A stretch of DNA of 43,653 nucleotides from Pseudomonadota bacterium (GTDB taxonomy: Bacteria; Pseudomonadota; Gammaproteobacteria; Burkholderiales; Burkholderiaceae_C), in contig JAKQJK010000263.1 in assembly GCA_029561195.1 (NCBI GenBank), forward strand, positions 1-43,653, given 5' to 3'. The position numbers were made by a program, and so were the translations under genes. Of this stretch, positions 35,447 to 43,653 are shown in pieces; position 1 is the first letter of the stretch; the number at the start of each line of letters is the position of its first letter. The notes below the pieces were generated by a model. The model worked only from the letters and a program-made list of their open reading frames with translations, did no database searches and was not told the DNA's origin.

Positions 35447-37369
35447 ATGAGCGGAATTCTCAATATCGGAACCCGGGCACTGCTCGCAAACCAGGCGGCG
35501 CTGCAAACCATTGGCAACAATATCGCCAATGTCAATACACCCGGTTATTCACGTCAGTCAGTTGTTCTGCAGAATGTGGCCGGGCAGTTTGCCGGCAACG
35601 GGTATTACGGCAAAGGTGTGGAAATCACCACTGTGCAGCGTAACCACAGCGAGTTCCTGACCCGGCAAGCCTCACTTTCCAGTTCTGTCGCAGCATCGGA
35701 TTCCAAGCGACTGGAGCAGCTCAAACAACTTGAAGATATTTTTCAGGGGGGCCCAAACGGACTGGGTGCAGCAGTGGGCGACATGCTGAACTCATTTGCC
35801 GACGTAGCGAATGCCCCGACTGACTTGACGGCTCGTACAGTGGTGTTGACCCGAGCGGGTGAAACTGCGGCGCGTATCCGCGCCGCATCCAGTAGTCTTG
35901 CGGATCTCAAACAGGGTGTATCCCTCGCCCTCGAAGGCTCCGTCTCTGCGGTCAATAGCCTCGCCCAACAGATTGCCTCGGTAAACGAAGAAATCGCCCG
36001 AGCCCAAGGAACGGGGCAAACGCCCAATGACTTGCTGGACCGGCGAGACCAGTTGATCAGAGAAGTCAACAAATATGTTCAGACCACCAGCATTGCCGCT
36101 GACGATGGAACTGTGGGCCTCTTTCTGGCCAACAGCCATCCGCTGGTATTGGGCACAACAGTTTCGCAGTTGGTACTGGTATCTGACGACTTCTCTGACC
36201 CATCAATGACCAAGCTGGCAATCCAGCGTTCAGGACAAACGACCGTACTTGAAGAAGCCACACTGGGTGGTGGTGAGATGGCTGGCTTACTCCGTTTTCA
36301 AAACAGCGATCTCGTGGAAGCAGGTAACCTGCTGGGTCGAATGGCTCTAGCCATTGGCGGTGCCATAAACGAGCAACACCGGCTCGGCGTGGACCTCAAC
36401 GGCAACGCCGGGGGAAATCTGTTCAATCTGGGCTCCATACCGGTTGGATTGGCCGCTGCATCCAACACAGGTACGGCAACCATTGCAGTGAGCGTACAGT
36501 CTTCCCCGGTTTCAGGAACCACTTCCTTTTCAGCGTCCAATTACGAAGTGAGCTTCACTTCTGGAACAGCGGGCAACATTGTGCGTCTTTCCGACGGTGC
36601 AGTAACTGCATTCGATCTGGCGGTCACTACGCCCGCCCAGGTGGACGGGCTGGACATCCAGATCAGTTCAGGCGGAGCAGCAGCGGGGGACCGTTTTCTT
36701 CTCAAACCCTTCAGCACGGTATCCGGAAGCATTGCCACCGCGTTTTCGTCGCCCCGTTCGCTGGCCATGGCCAGCCCCGTGGCAACCAGCGCCGGAGCTG
36801 GCAACACCGGGGACGGCGCAGTTGCCAGCCTGGCCGCCCGCTCCAATCCTGCCCCCGCCGCCGTTACGTTGACGTTTATAGGCCCCGGCACATTCACCCG
36901 GTCTGACACCGGAGCTGCAACCTACACCTACACACCCGGTCAGGCTATTGAATACGATCTGACCCCACCCGCAACCACCGGATGGTCACTGGTCATGAGC
37001 GGCAACCCTCAAGCCGGGGATACGTTCACGGTACAGGCCAACGCTTACCCAACACTCAACGCTGGCAATGCAGAAACCATCATGAGCCTGCGAGATGTGG
37101 CCATGTTTGATGGCGCCGCGCTAACCGACGGGTATTCCGGCTTGATGGCGCAGGTAGGCGTTCGGGTTCAAAGCGCTGACTTTGCCGCCAATATCTCCAA
37201 ATCCATCGCGGACAACATTGAAGCAGACCGAACCGCCGTGTCTGGTGTCAACCTGGACGAGGAAGCTGCCAAGCTGTTGCAGTTTCAGCAGTCCTACCAG
37301 GCTGCCGCCAAGATGCTGCAAATCTCACAAAGCATTTTTGACACCCTGCTGCAAGGCATGGGGCGTTAA
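35447..37369 (+). CDS. flgK: Hook-filament junction protein FlgK (HAP1)
   Basis: 640 residues. FlgK is the first junction protein between hook and filament. N-terminal GTRALLANQAALQTIGNNIANVNTPGYSRQSV and C-terminal VSGVNLDEEAAKLLQFQQSYQAAAKMLQ are the family signatures (shown in part). The centre (about 320-520) is a Thr/Ala/Gly-rich variable region, which makes it longer than the enteric form of about 547 residues. GGGGAC precedes the ATG, 11 nt after flgJ. Confidence 0.96.
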   Translation: MSGILNIGTRALLANQAALQTIGNNIANVNTPGYSRQSVVLQNVAGQFAGNGYYGKGVEITTVQRNHSEFLTRQASLSSSVAASDSKRLEQLKQLEDIFQGGPNGLGAAVGDMLNSFADVANAPTDLTARTVVLTRAGETAARIRAASSSLADLKQGVSLALEGSVSAVNSLAQQIASVNEEIARAQGTGQTPNDLLDRRDQLIREVNKYVQTTSIAADDGTVGLFLANSHPLVLGTTVSQLVLVSDDFSDPSMTKLAIQRSGQTTVLEEATLGGGEMAGLLRFQNSDLVEAGNLLGRMALAIGGAINEQHRLGVDLNGNAGGNLFNLGSIPVGLAAASNTGTATIAVSVQSSPVSGTTSFSASNYEVSFTSGTAGNIVRLSDGAVTAFDLAVTTPAQVDGLDIQISSGGAAAGDRFLLKPFSTVSGSIATAFSSPRSLAMASPVATSAGAGNTGDGAVASLAARSNPAPAAVTLTFIGPGTFTRSDTGAATYTYTPGQAIEYDLTPPATTGWSLVMSGNPQAGDTFTVQANAYPTLNAGNAETIMSLRDVAMFDGAALTDGYSGLMAQVGVRVQSADFAANISKSIADNIEADRTAVSGVNLDEEAAKLLQFQQSYQAAAKMLQISQSIFDTLLQGMGR

Positions 37370-37381
37370 GGAGACTGACTT

Positions 37382-38572
37382 ATGCGCCTGGGTACATCCC
37401 ATACTTATGATTCTGCGCTGGAGCAGCTGATGAAACGTCAGGTCGAAATGGCCAGCCAGCAGGAAAAGCTGACATCCGGTAAACGGGTCAATCGCGCCAG
37501 CGATGACCCGACTGGCGCCAGCCAGGCGGAACGTGCACTGACACGCATGTCACGCCTGGAGTCCGACCAGCGAACCCTGAGCCTGCAAACCAACGCGCTG
37601 ACCATGGCCGAATCGACACTGGGTGAATCGACCAATCTGGTTCAACGGTTTCGTGAACTGGTGGTCAGCGCGGGCAACACCTCCTACAACACGCGTGATC
37701 GGGCAACGATCGCCCAGCAACTCACGGGCCTGCGCGACCAGATTTTTTCATTGGCCAACAAGACAGACTCCAATGGCATCCCGCTGTTCGGTGGCTTGGG
37801 CAGCGCCAGTGCACCTTTTCTGGACGCCACAGCTGGCGTCGCATTTCAGGGCATTCCGGGTCAGCGGGCCAGTACCCAAAACTCGGTTCCTGGCGCCATG
37901 GATGGTCAGGCCATCTGGATGAAAGTACCGTCTGGGAACGGTGTGTTCAACGTGGCGCCCAACAGTGCCAACACCGGTGCCGTCTGGACAGACACGGGGC
38001 AGGTAGTAAATCCTGGTGCAGTTACCGGCGACAACTACACGATAGCCTTCGCGGTGGCCGCAGGCGTCACCACCTACAGCGTGACCAATACCACCACCGC
38101 AACCACCGTAGCAACCGGACAACCCTTCGTGTCGGGTCAGGCCATTGCCTTTGACGGGCTCTCGATGGTCGTCAATGGCACCCCACAAAACGCAGATGCA
38201 GTTCAGGTTTCACCCAGCACCACCCTGGATATGTTCAAGGTCATGGACGATGCCATTTCAGGCATTCGCAACGCCACCACTGGCAGCACGGCATCGCAGG
38301 CAGTAGCCACAGCACTATCGCAAATTGACTCTGGCATGGACCGGCTGCAGGCAGCTCAGGGCCAAGCCGGTGAATGGTTGAACCGGGCAGACACGATTGC
38401 AGACGCACAAAAAAGGCAGACTGTGCAGCTGGAGGCCGATCGCGTGCGCGCGGAAGACCTCGACATGGTCAAAGGCATCTCGGATTTTCAGAAAATCCAG
38501 ACCGGCTACCAGGCGGCGCTGCAGTCATACGCCTCGGTACAGAAGATGTCGCTATTCAATTTCATCAACTAA
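37382..38572 (+). CDS. flgL: Hook-filament junction protein FlgL (HAP3)
   Basis: 396 residues. FlgL links FlgK to flagellin and is flagellin-like at both ends: MRLGTSHTYDSALEQLMKRQ and LTSGKRVNRASDDPTGASQA at the start, DLDMVKGISDFQKIQTGYQAALQSY at the end. AAGGAG lies 7-12 nt before the ATG, 12 nt after flgK. Last gene of the flgB-L run. Confidence 0.96.
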   Translation: MRLGTSHTYDSALEQLMKRQVEMASQQEKLTSGKRVNRASDDPTGASQAERALTRMSRLESDQRTLSLQTNALTMAESTLGESTNLVQRFRELVVSAGNTSYNTRDRATIAQQLTGLRDQIFSLANKTDSNGIPLFGGLGSASAPFLDATAGVAFQGIPGQRASTQNSVPGAMDGQAIWMKVPSGNGVFNVAPNSANTGAVWTDTGQVVNPGAVTGDNYTIAFAVAAGVTTYSVTNTTTATTVATGQPFVSGQAIAFDGLSMVVNGTPQNADAVQVSPSTTLDMFKVMDDAISGIRNATTGSTASQAVATALSQIDSGMDRLQAAQGQAGEWLNRADTIADAQKRQTVQLEADRVRAEDLDMVKGISDFQKIQTGYQAALQSYASVQKMSLFNFIN

Positions 38573-38576
38573 CCGC

Positions 38577-39830
38577 ATGACCCAGTCTGTTTTGGATAAC
38601 CTGACCCTCGGTTATCAACCTTTGTGGAACCAGTTGCGCCAGCTGACGGGCGTACAACTCTTTGTCGGGTCTGGTTCTTCCAGCCCGGTTGATGCCACCC
38701 ACCTGCTGTCGGTCCTGCAAGAAGCCTGGCCAGAACAGGCCCCACCGCTGCTGTTGTCCATCCAGACGCACCAGTTGCTCGGCGACGTCATTGCGCTTGC
38801 CGACCAACATAGCCCTTGGGTCGAGGTTCGTGAAGACACGTTATCAGACCCCGCCATGGCCCAACGGGTACACGGCGCCCATCAGCGCGGCCTCAAGATG
38901 ATCTGGCGCGGCGAGCCGGGTGAGCGCCCCAATTCGACTCTGGCCTCCTGCTTCGCTCGGAACATGGTGACGCTAACGGCTGAAGAGGCATTGTCTGGTC
39001 TGCGGGCCTCTCTCATCAAACACAACGGCACGGCTGCCCTGTCGGCAACACCCTCCAAAAGCCCTGTTGTGCCAGGTCATGTTTACGAAGCAGTTGCCAG
39101 CCGCGCACTGGTGGAACATTGCCTGGACGACCAGGGCGCGTGGGCAGTTGCAGGCTGGCCGTCGGAGGATGTGTTGCACGGCTACCGGCACCGGCTCATC
39201 CAGCCCGACCACCGCGCGGTAGTCAAGCTGATTGAAGCCACCATGGCCGATGACTCCATGGAGTCGATTGAGCATACGCTGGCTGAAGAGCCCGTGCTGG
39301 TTTACCGGTTTCTGCGCTATGTCAACAGCGCTGCGCTGGGTCTTCCGAGCGCTATCGATTCCCTGAGGCATGGCTTGATGGTGTTGGGCTATTCCAAACT
39401 GAAGGCCTGGCTACTGGAACAACTGCCCCACACCAGCAGCGACCTGAACCTGCGTCCCATTCGTGTGGCTATGGTCATGCGCGCCCGGCTGATGGAGCAC
39501 TTGCTGGACGCCGGCGCCGAAGACGCCCTGCGCCGCGATGTCTACTTGTGTGGCCTGCTCTCGCAGATCGATCTGTTTCTGGGAGAACCGCTTGGAACGG
39601 CCCTGCAACGCCTTCCGCTGTCGCCCCGCATTGGCGCTGCCATTCTGGCCGAGTCTGGTCCCTACCTGCCGTATCTGCAGGTTGCAACGGCACTGGAGTC
39701 ACCCCAGTTGCGGCACGTGGGTATCTTGTGCAAAGCGCACCAGATCAGCAGCGAAGAGGTCAATCGCGCCCTGTTGCGCACGCTTTCCATCGTTCAAACC
39801 AATCCGGCCCGCGGTCACCTATTTGCCTGA
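38577..39830 (+). CDS. HDOD-domain signalling protein, N-terminal half EAL-like but degenerate
   Basis: 417 residues from ATG 38577, 4 nt after the flgL stop, so probably co-transcribed with flgL. The C-terminal half is an HDOD domain (EEPVLVYRFLRYVNSAALGLPSAIDSLRHGLMVLG, shown because it defines the fold; central residues only). The N-terminal half begins GYQPLWNQLRQLTGVQLFV, reminiscent of the start of EAL domains in YuxH-type proteins, but no EAL or other catalytic motif is visible. Such proteins lack known enzymatic activity and are linked to regulation of motility or cyclic-di-GMP signalling in other bacteria; its role here is inferred from position. A longer in-frame start at 38397 would overlap flgL deeply and is rejected. 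Confidence 0.82.
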   Translation: MTQSVLDNLTLGYQPLWNQLRQLTGVQLFVGSGSSSPVDATHLLSVLQEAWPEQAPPLLLSIQTHQLLGDVIALADQHSPWVEVREDTLSDPAMAQRVHGAHQRGLKMIWRGEPGERPNSTLASCFARNMVTLTAEEALSGLRASLIKHNGTAALSATPSKSPVVPGHVYEAVASRALVEHCLDDQGAWAVAGWPSEDVLHGYRHRLIQPDHRAVVKLIEATMADDSMESIEHTLAEEPVLVYRFLRYVNSAALGLPSAIDSLRHGLMVLGYSKLKAWLLEQLPHTSSDLNLRPIRVAMVMRARLMEHLLDAGAEDALRRDVYLCGLLSQIDLFLGEPLGTALQRLPLSPRIGAAILAESGPYLPYLQVATALESPQLRHVGILCKAHQISSEEVNRALLRTLSIVQTNPARGHLFA

Positions 39831-41249
39831 TTTGCCGGACCTGAGTCGTACAAAAGTCTGCCAGAACAGCGCATCCTGCGTGGTGGCGAAATTGATGCGC
39901 ATCAGGGTGCTGGGCTGCCGGTTGGCGTGAAATAACGCGCCCGGCGCCAGCAGATACCCTTCGTCCAGCATGCGCTGCGACAACTCATCGGTGTCCACAC
40001 CGGCGTCCACCCAGCCAAACAACCCTGCAGGCTCCGCGGCAAAGGTGCAACCCGCGGCCAGCGCCAGCTTCACGCTGCGCGCGCGTGCCACATCCAGCCG
40101 CGTGCGGATGCGCTGTGCATGACGGCGCAGTTGCCCCTGATCGATACACCAGGCCAGTGCTTTTTCCAGCAGTGCCGGTGTTGTCAAGGTAGCGAGCAGC
40201 TTGGTATCGGTCAACCTCTCTACCAGTTCGGGCGGGGCCGCCATGAACCCAATTCGCCAGTTCGGCGCCAGTATTTTGGCAAAGCCACTGACGTAAATGG
40301 TTCGCTGCAGACCGTCAAGCGCACACAGGCGCGTGGCGTGGTCGGGCGCGATGTGGCTGTAGGTATCGTCTTCAACGATATGAAAGTTGTGGGCATTGGC
40401 CAGTTGCAGCACGCGGTGTGCACTTCCGGGTGACAGGCAATAACCCGTGGGGTTGTGAAACACGCTGACGCTGACGAACAGTTTAGGGTTGTGCGCCTCG
40501 CAGTAACGCGCCATCACATCCAGGTCAGGTCCGTCGGCCCTGCGCGGAACGGGAAGGATGCGCATGCCCAGGGCTTCCAGTCGCGCAAACTCGATGGCCC
40601 AGCCAGGCTCTTCCACCATCACGTAATCACCGGCGCGCAGCAACGTGCGGCTGACGATGTCCAGCGCATGTGTGGCACCTACGGTGGTGACGATCTGCAG
40701 CGGGGCCGCGTGAACATTCAGAGCTGCCAGTTTTTTTGACAACGACTGCCGCAGTCCTAAATCACCCGCCGGTTCGCCATACTGCAGGGAAAACGCCTTC
40801 AGGGCTGCCGCGCCCGTTACCTTGCGCACGGCCGTCGGCATAAAAGTCGTTTCCAGCCATTCGGGAGGGAAAACACCCATGCCGGGCTGGGGCTTGTCAC
40901 TCACCGCATGGAACATGCCGCGGATCAGCGCCGTGGCGTTGATGGGCGCCCGGGTCAATCCGGCAGTTTGATTTGCTACTGATTTGACAGCTGTCGACGA
41001 ACTATCTACGGGCACTGAGGGCACTTCACGCACATAAAATCCACGGTTTTTATGTGCTTCCACCAAACCTTGAGCCAGCAAATGGTCATACGCTGCCACG
41101 ACTGTCGAGGGGCTCACGCCCTGCTGCTGCGCGCACAACCGGACAGAGGGCAGCCGGGCGCCGGGTGCCAGCAGACGCGTACGGATGCGATCAGAGAAGC
41201 GCGCGCTGAGCTGCTCTGTGAGAGACTGTGAGGCGGATTTCATCAACAT
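39819..41249 (-). CDS. MocR-family regulator (GntR winged helix fused to aminotransferase fold)
   Basis: 476 residues. The N-terminal GntR-type winged helix (residues 8-75, LPSVRLCAQQQGVSPSTVVAAYDHL) is joined by a linker of about 30 residues to a fold-type I aminotransferase domain. PLP contacts are visible: HNPTG at 265-269, Asp294/295 and the Schiff-base Lys325 in SGFAK. Such proteins sense PLP or amino-acid derivatives. The linker DNA (40967-41021) looks like a diverged copy of the intergenic repeat at 16.85 kb. It diverges from the LysE gene and overlaps the HDOD gene tail-to-tail by 12 nt. A second ATG at 41243 is possible. Not necessarily PdxR. Confidence 0.93.
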   Translation of the reverse strand: MLMKSASQSLTEQLSARFSDRIRTRLLAPGARLPSVRLCAQQQGVSPSTVVAAYDHLLAQGLVEAHKNRGFYVREVPSVPVDSSSTAVKSVANQTAGLTRAPINATALIRGMFHAVSDKPQPGMGVFPPEWLETTFMPTAVRKVTGAAALKAFSLQYGEPAGDLGLRQSLSKKLAALNVHAAPLQIVTTVGATHALDIVSRTLLRAGDYVMVEEPGWAIEFARLEALGMRILPVPRRADGPDLDVMARYCEAHNPKLFVSVSVFHNPTGYCLSPGSAHRVLQLANAHNFHIVEDDTYSHIAPDHATRLCALDGLQRTIYVSGFAKILAPNWRIGFMAAPPELVERLTDTKLLATLTTPALLEKALAWCIDQGQLRRHAQRIRTRLDVARARSVKLALAAGCTFAAEPAGLFGWVDAGVDTDELSQRMLDEGYLLAPGALFHANRQPSTLMRINFATTQDALFWQTFVRLRSGKSGK

Positions 41250-41283
41250 GGGCGTGACTTTGATGTGCTGCGACTTGCAGCAA

Positions 41284-41318
41284 TACAGTTCTAGAAAATG
41301 TCTGGCTAACTGTACTGT
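41284..41318. promoter_or_regulatory. Candidate operator between MocR-type regulator and LysE gene
   Basis: TACAGTT and AACTGTA form a perfect 7-bp inverted repeat 17 nt apart, and ACTGT occurs twice in tandem at 41309-41318. Paired or repeated ACTGT-type half sites in a divergent spacer fit MocR-family binding; this is inference from pattern and position. Confidence 0.5.
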
Positions 41319-41351
41319 CAGTGTAATGGTTTTTACCCTAAAGTTTGTCTC

Positions 41352-41951
41352 ATGACCGCTTCCGAGTTCACCGCCCTGCTCCTGCTGACGACAGCCGCCA
41401 GCTTTACGCCCGGACCCAACACCACGCTGAGCACAGCGCTGGCAGCGAACCTCGGGTTGAAACGTGCGTTGCGTTTTGTGTGCGCCGTGCCGGTAGGCTG
41501 GGGCCTGTTGTTCAGCCTGTGCGCTGGCGGTTTGGGGGCGCTGGTGGTTGCGGTGCCGCCGCTGCGGCTGGCCATTCAGTTATTTGGAGTGGCCTATTTG
41601 TTGTGGCTGGCCGCCAAACTGGCGCAATCCAGCCAGATGGCACAGGCAGACTCAGCGCGGCTCAACGTCACCTTTTTTCAGGGCGTGATGTTGCAGTTTC
41701 TGAATATCAAGGCCTGGATGCTGGCATTGACCGTCGTAGCCGGATGGCTGGCCGGGCGTGCGGACATGGGGGCCCGGTTTGCAGTGATCCTGCCACTGAT
41801 GATTGTGTTTGGGTTCGTCAGCAATCTCGCTTACGCCATGGTGGGCTCGCTGCTGCGCAGCTGGTTGACACACGGACGGCGCCTGATCTGGTTCAACCGG
41901 GTCATGGCTACAGTGCTAGTGGTGACCGCCGCATGGATGGCCACGATATGA
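41352..41951 (+). CDS. LysE/RhtB-family exporter
   Basis: 199 residues with about six predicted membrane helices. The family motif TPGPNTTLSTALAANLGLKRALRF lies at residues 18-42 (shown in part), and the LNIKAWMLALTVV segment is in the fifth helix region. LysE/RhtB proteins export amino acids or derivatives. It is the first gene of a run of four divergent from the MocR-type regulator and precedes the EamA gene by 13 nt. Substrate cannot be told. Confidence 0.9.
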   Translation: MTASEFTALLLLTTAASFTPGPNTTLSTALAANLGLKRALRFVCAVPVGWGLLFSLCAGGLGALVVAVPPLRLAIQLFGVAYLLWLAAKLAQSSQMAQADSARLNVTFFQGVMLQFLNIKAWMLALTVVAGWLAGRADMGARFAVILPLMIVFGFVSNLAYAMVGSLLRSWLTHGRRLIWFNRVMATVLVVTAAWMATI

Positions 41952-41964
41952 ACGGCCGCTTTTT

Positions 41965-42897
41965 ATGAACCGCGAAACCAAAGGCTTATGGCTGGGTCTG
42001 ATCGGTGTGGTGCTGTTTTCTGCCACTCTGCCCATGACCAAGCTCGCCACAGGCCCCTTCGACGCGCCGCAACTTTCACCCCTTTTTGTCACCTTTGGTC
42101 GGGCCGCGCTGGCGGGTATTCTGTCGCTCTTCTACTTGGCTTTCACCCGCAGCCCCATTCCGCGGCGCGGCCAGTGGGGCGGATTGTTTTTCACAGGCCT
42201 GTGCGTAATCATCGGGTTCCCGCTGCTGATGGCCATGGGCCTGCGTCATGTGGAGTCGGTTCACGCTTCGGTGATCATGGGCATCTTGCCACTGGCCACT
42301 GCAGCGATTGGTTCACTGTGGTTGGGGCAACGGCCCAGCTTGGGCTTCTGGCTGTGCGCTGTGGCGGGCAGCGCACTGGTCGGCGCCTTTGTGCTGTTGC
42401 GTGCCAGTACCGCCGCCGTGGTGCCAGAAGCAAGCAGCATCAATGCCAACTGGGCTGACCTGTTGCTGTTGCTTGCCGTGCTAAGCGCTTCATGCGGATA
42501 CGTCAGCGGCGCACAACTGACGCCGTCATTGGGTGCTGAACGAGTGATCTGCTGGGTACTGGTCATCAGTCTGCCACTCACAGTACCCATGATGCTCGTC
42601 AACTGGCCACCGCTTCCCGTTCGAACCAGTGCCTGGTTAGGCTTTGGCTACGTGACGCTGTTTTCGATGTGGATCGGGTTCTTCGCCTGGTACCGTGGCC
42701 TGGCACTCGGCGGCACGGTGCGCGTCAGCCAGGTGCAACTGGTGCAGCCCTTTTTTAGCATGTTGTTCTCGGTGCCTCTGCTGGGTGAGTCGCTGGATGT
42801 GGTGACGGTCGGTTTTGCGCTGGCTGTGATTGCAACCGTTTTTATTGGAAAAAGAATGCCGGTGCAACAAGAAATCTCTGTCAGGAGCAACCGATGA
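41965..42897 (+). CDS. EamA/DMT-family transporter
   Basis: 310 residues, ten predicted membrane helices in two EamA repeats (for example LGLIGVVLFSATLPMTKLA at the start; VSQVQLVQPFFSMLFSVPLLGE in the ninth helix region, shown in part). Unlike the EamA gene at 15.8 kb it has no His-rich tail, so the two are not close duplicates. It overlaps the cupin gene by 4 nt (ATGA). Likely metabolite exporter; substrate unknown. Confidence 0.9.
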   Translation: MNRETKGLWLGLIGVVLFSATLPMTKLATGPFDAPQLSPLFVTFGRAALAGILSLFYLAFTRSPIPRRGQWGGLFFTGLCVIIGFPLLMAMGLRHVESVHASVIMGILPLATAAIGSLWLGQRPSLGFWLCAVAGSALVGAFVLLRASTAAVVPEASSINANWADLLLLLAVLSASCGYVSGAQLTPSLGAERVICWVLVISLPLTVPMMLVNWPPLPVRTSAWLGFGYVTLFSMWIGFFAWYRGLALGGTVRVSQVQLVQPFFSMLFSVPLLGESLDVVTVGFALAVIATVFIGKRMPVQQEISVRSNR

Positions 42898-43223
42898 ACA
42901 TGACCAACATCCCTTTTGGCACGGTCAATTGGTCGGCCATAGCACCCGTAGAAAAAAGTGCACAAGCAGGACAGGCGTTCTGGCGCACACAGCAATTCGG
43001 CGACCTGCGCGTGCGCATGGTGGAATACACGCCAGGCTATGTTTCTGACCACTGGTGCGTCAAGGGTCATATCCTGCTCTGCCTGGAAGGCGAACTGCTT
43101 ACCGAGTTAAAAGACGGCCGCACATTCACCCTCAAGCCTGGCATGAGCTACCAGGTGGCGGACAACGCGGAGCCGCATCGCTCGACGTCATCGCTTGGCG
43201 CCAAATTATTCATCGTGGATTGA
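42894..43223 (+). CDS. DHCW-motif cupin-fold protein
   Basis: 109 residues, one small cupin barrel. The motif SDHWCVKGHILLCLEGEL at about 51-68 has His53, Cys55 and His59 as possible metal ligands, and the second cupin motif is near PGMSYQVADNAEPHRS. The family is named for this motif but has no established biochemical role known to me. It is translationally coupled to the EamA gene and followed 4 nt later by the DJ-1/PfpI gene. Confidence 0.85.
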   Translation: MNMTNIPFGTVNWSAIAPVEKSAQAGQAFWRTQQFGDLRVRMVEYTPGYVSDHWCVKGHILLCLEGELLTELKDGRTFTLKPGMSYQVADNAEPHRSTSSLGAKLFIVD

Positions 43224-43227
43224 TTTC

Positions 43228-43653
43228 ATGCACATCGCCATACTGACTTTCGACGGGTTCAATGAACTTGATTCACTGATCGCCTACGGCATGCTAAGCC
43301 GCATTTCGCTGCTGGGGGACACCAGCTGGAAGGTCAGCATTGCCAGCCCCAGCCCCCGGGTCACGTCCATGAATGGCCTGACCATCGACGCCCACATTGA
43401 CCTGAAGCAAGCCTGCCGGGCCGACGCCGTGCTCATTGGCAGCGGCATGAAAACGCGGGAAGTGGGTAACGATGCAGCCATCATGGGCCAGCTGCAACTC
43501 GACCCTGCCAAGCAGCTCATTGCAGCCCAATGCTCGGGAACGTTTTTGCTCGCGAAACTTGGCCTAACCAAACAGATGCCCGCGTGCACCGACACCACCA
43601 GCAAACCGTGGGTGCAGGCTGCAGGCGTGAACGTGCTGAATCAGGCTTTCTAT
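43228..43653 (+). CDS. DJ-1/PfpI-family protein, cut by window edge
   Basis: 142 codons are visible from ATG 43228 to the right edge with no stop. The fold begins MHIAILTFDGFNELDSLIAY, with conserved Glu13, and the nucleophile elbow is at AAQCSGTFLLAKLGL (Cys102), matching the DJ-1/PfpI/GATase-1-like family. Members include proteases, glyoxalases, isonitrile hydratases and AraC-type regulator sensors; without the C-terminus the subtype stays open. It is the fourth gene of the LysE-EamA-cupin run. Confidence 0.88.
   Translation, partial: MHIAILTFDGFNELDSLIAYGMLSRISLLGDTSWKVSIASPSPRVTSMNGLTIDAHIDLKQACRADAVLIGSGMKTREVGNDAAIMGQLQLDPAKQLIAAQCSGTFLLAKLGLTKQMPACTDTTSKPWVQAAGVNVLNQAFY

Noticed and set aside
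38397..38576. Upstream in-frame extension of the HDOD gene into flgL
   Set aside because: The extra 60 residues lie within flgL in another frame and have no family resemblance; ATG 38577 directly after flgL fits gene spacing and homology.

Overview
The window is the core flagellar gene cluster of a betaproteobacterium, most likely a member of the Comamonadaceae (Rhodoferax/Polaromonas/Acidovorax type). This rests on the FlhDC master regulator combined with an FlhF/FlhG-type locus, the protein style throughout, and an intergenic sequence near 16.85 kb that resembles a short dispersed repeat I associate with that family. Taxonomy below family level cannot be settled by eye.

Layout. 1-5511 (minus strand): fliF-fliG-fliH-fliI-fliJ-fliK, basal body MS ring, switch, export ATPase and hook-length ruler, with fliK cut by the left edge. 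5687-7342 (plus): fliE and a flagellin lysine methylase gene (fliB). 7356-10500 (minus): flagellin, fliD cap, fliS and fliT chaperones. 10914-12866 (plus): a second flagellin, then flhD and flhC. 12997-16825: a metal-resistance unit unrelated to motility (CadA/ZntA-type P1B ATPase, divergent MerR-family regulator, EamA exporter with a histidine-rich tail), sitting between flhDC and motAB. 17119-26318 (plus): motA, motB, cheY, cheZ, flhB, flhA, flhF, a degenerate flhG, fliA, closed by a strong terminator. 26400-27998 (minus): flgA, flgM, flgN. 28216-38572 (plus): flgB to flgL in canonical order. 38577-39830: an HDOD-domain gene directly behind flgL. 39819-43653: a MocR-type regulator divergent from a LysE exporter, EamA exporter, DHCW-motif cupin and a DJ-1/PfpI protein cut by the right edge.

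How it works together. FlhDC should switch on the hook-basal body and export operons; FliA with its antagonist FlgM then opens late genes. Three sites match the FliA (sigma-28) consensus with an 11-12 nt spacer: ahead of flgM, motA and the left-hand flagellin. FlhF and the FlhG-like protein would set flagellar position and number; CheY/CheZ and MotA/MotB supply switching and torque.

Most notable: (i) two very short, divergent flagellin genes share a perfect 44-bp inverted repeat enclosing a spacer with one recognisable sigma-28 promoter, plus a 99-bp identical block in their 3' ends; (ii) the FlhG-like protein keeps the N-terminal DQxxGLR helix but has lost its Walker A P-loop; (iii) a flagellin lysine methylase is present although the flagellins contain only five and two lysines; (iv) the metal-resistance unit splits the motility locus. 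No tRNA, rRNA, CRISPR array, transposase or phage gene was seen. The only stretch over 300 bases without a gene is the spacer between the two flagellins (10501-10913).
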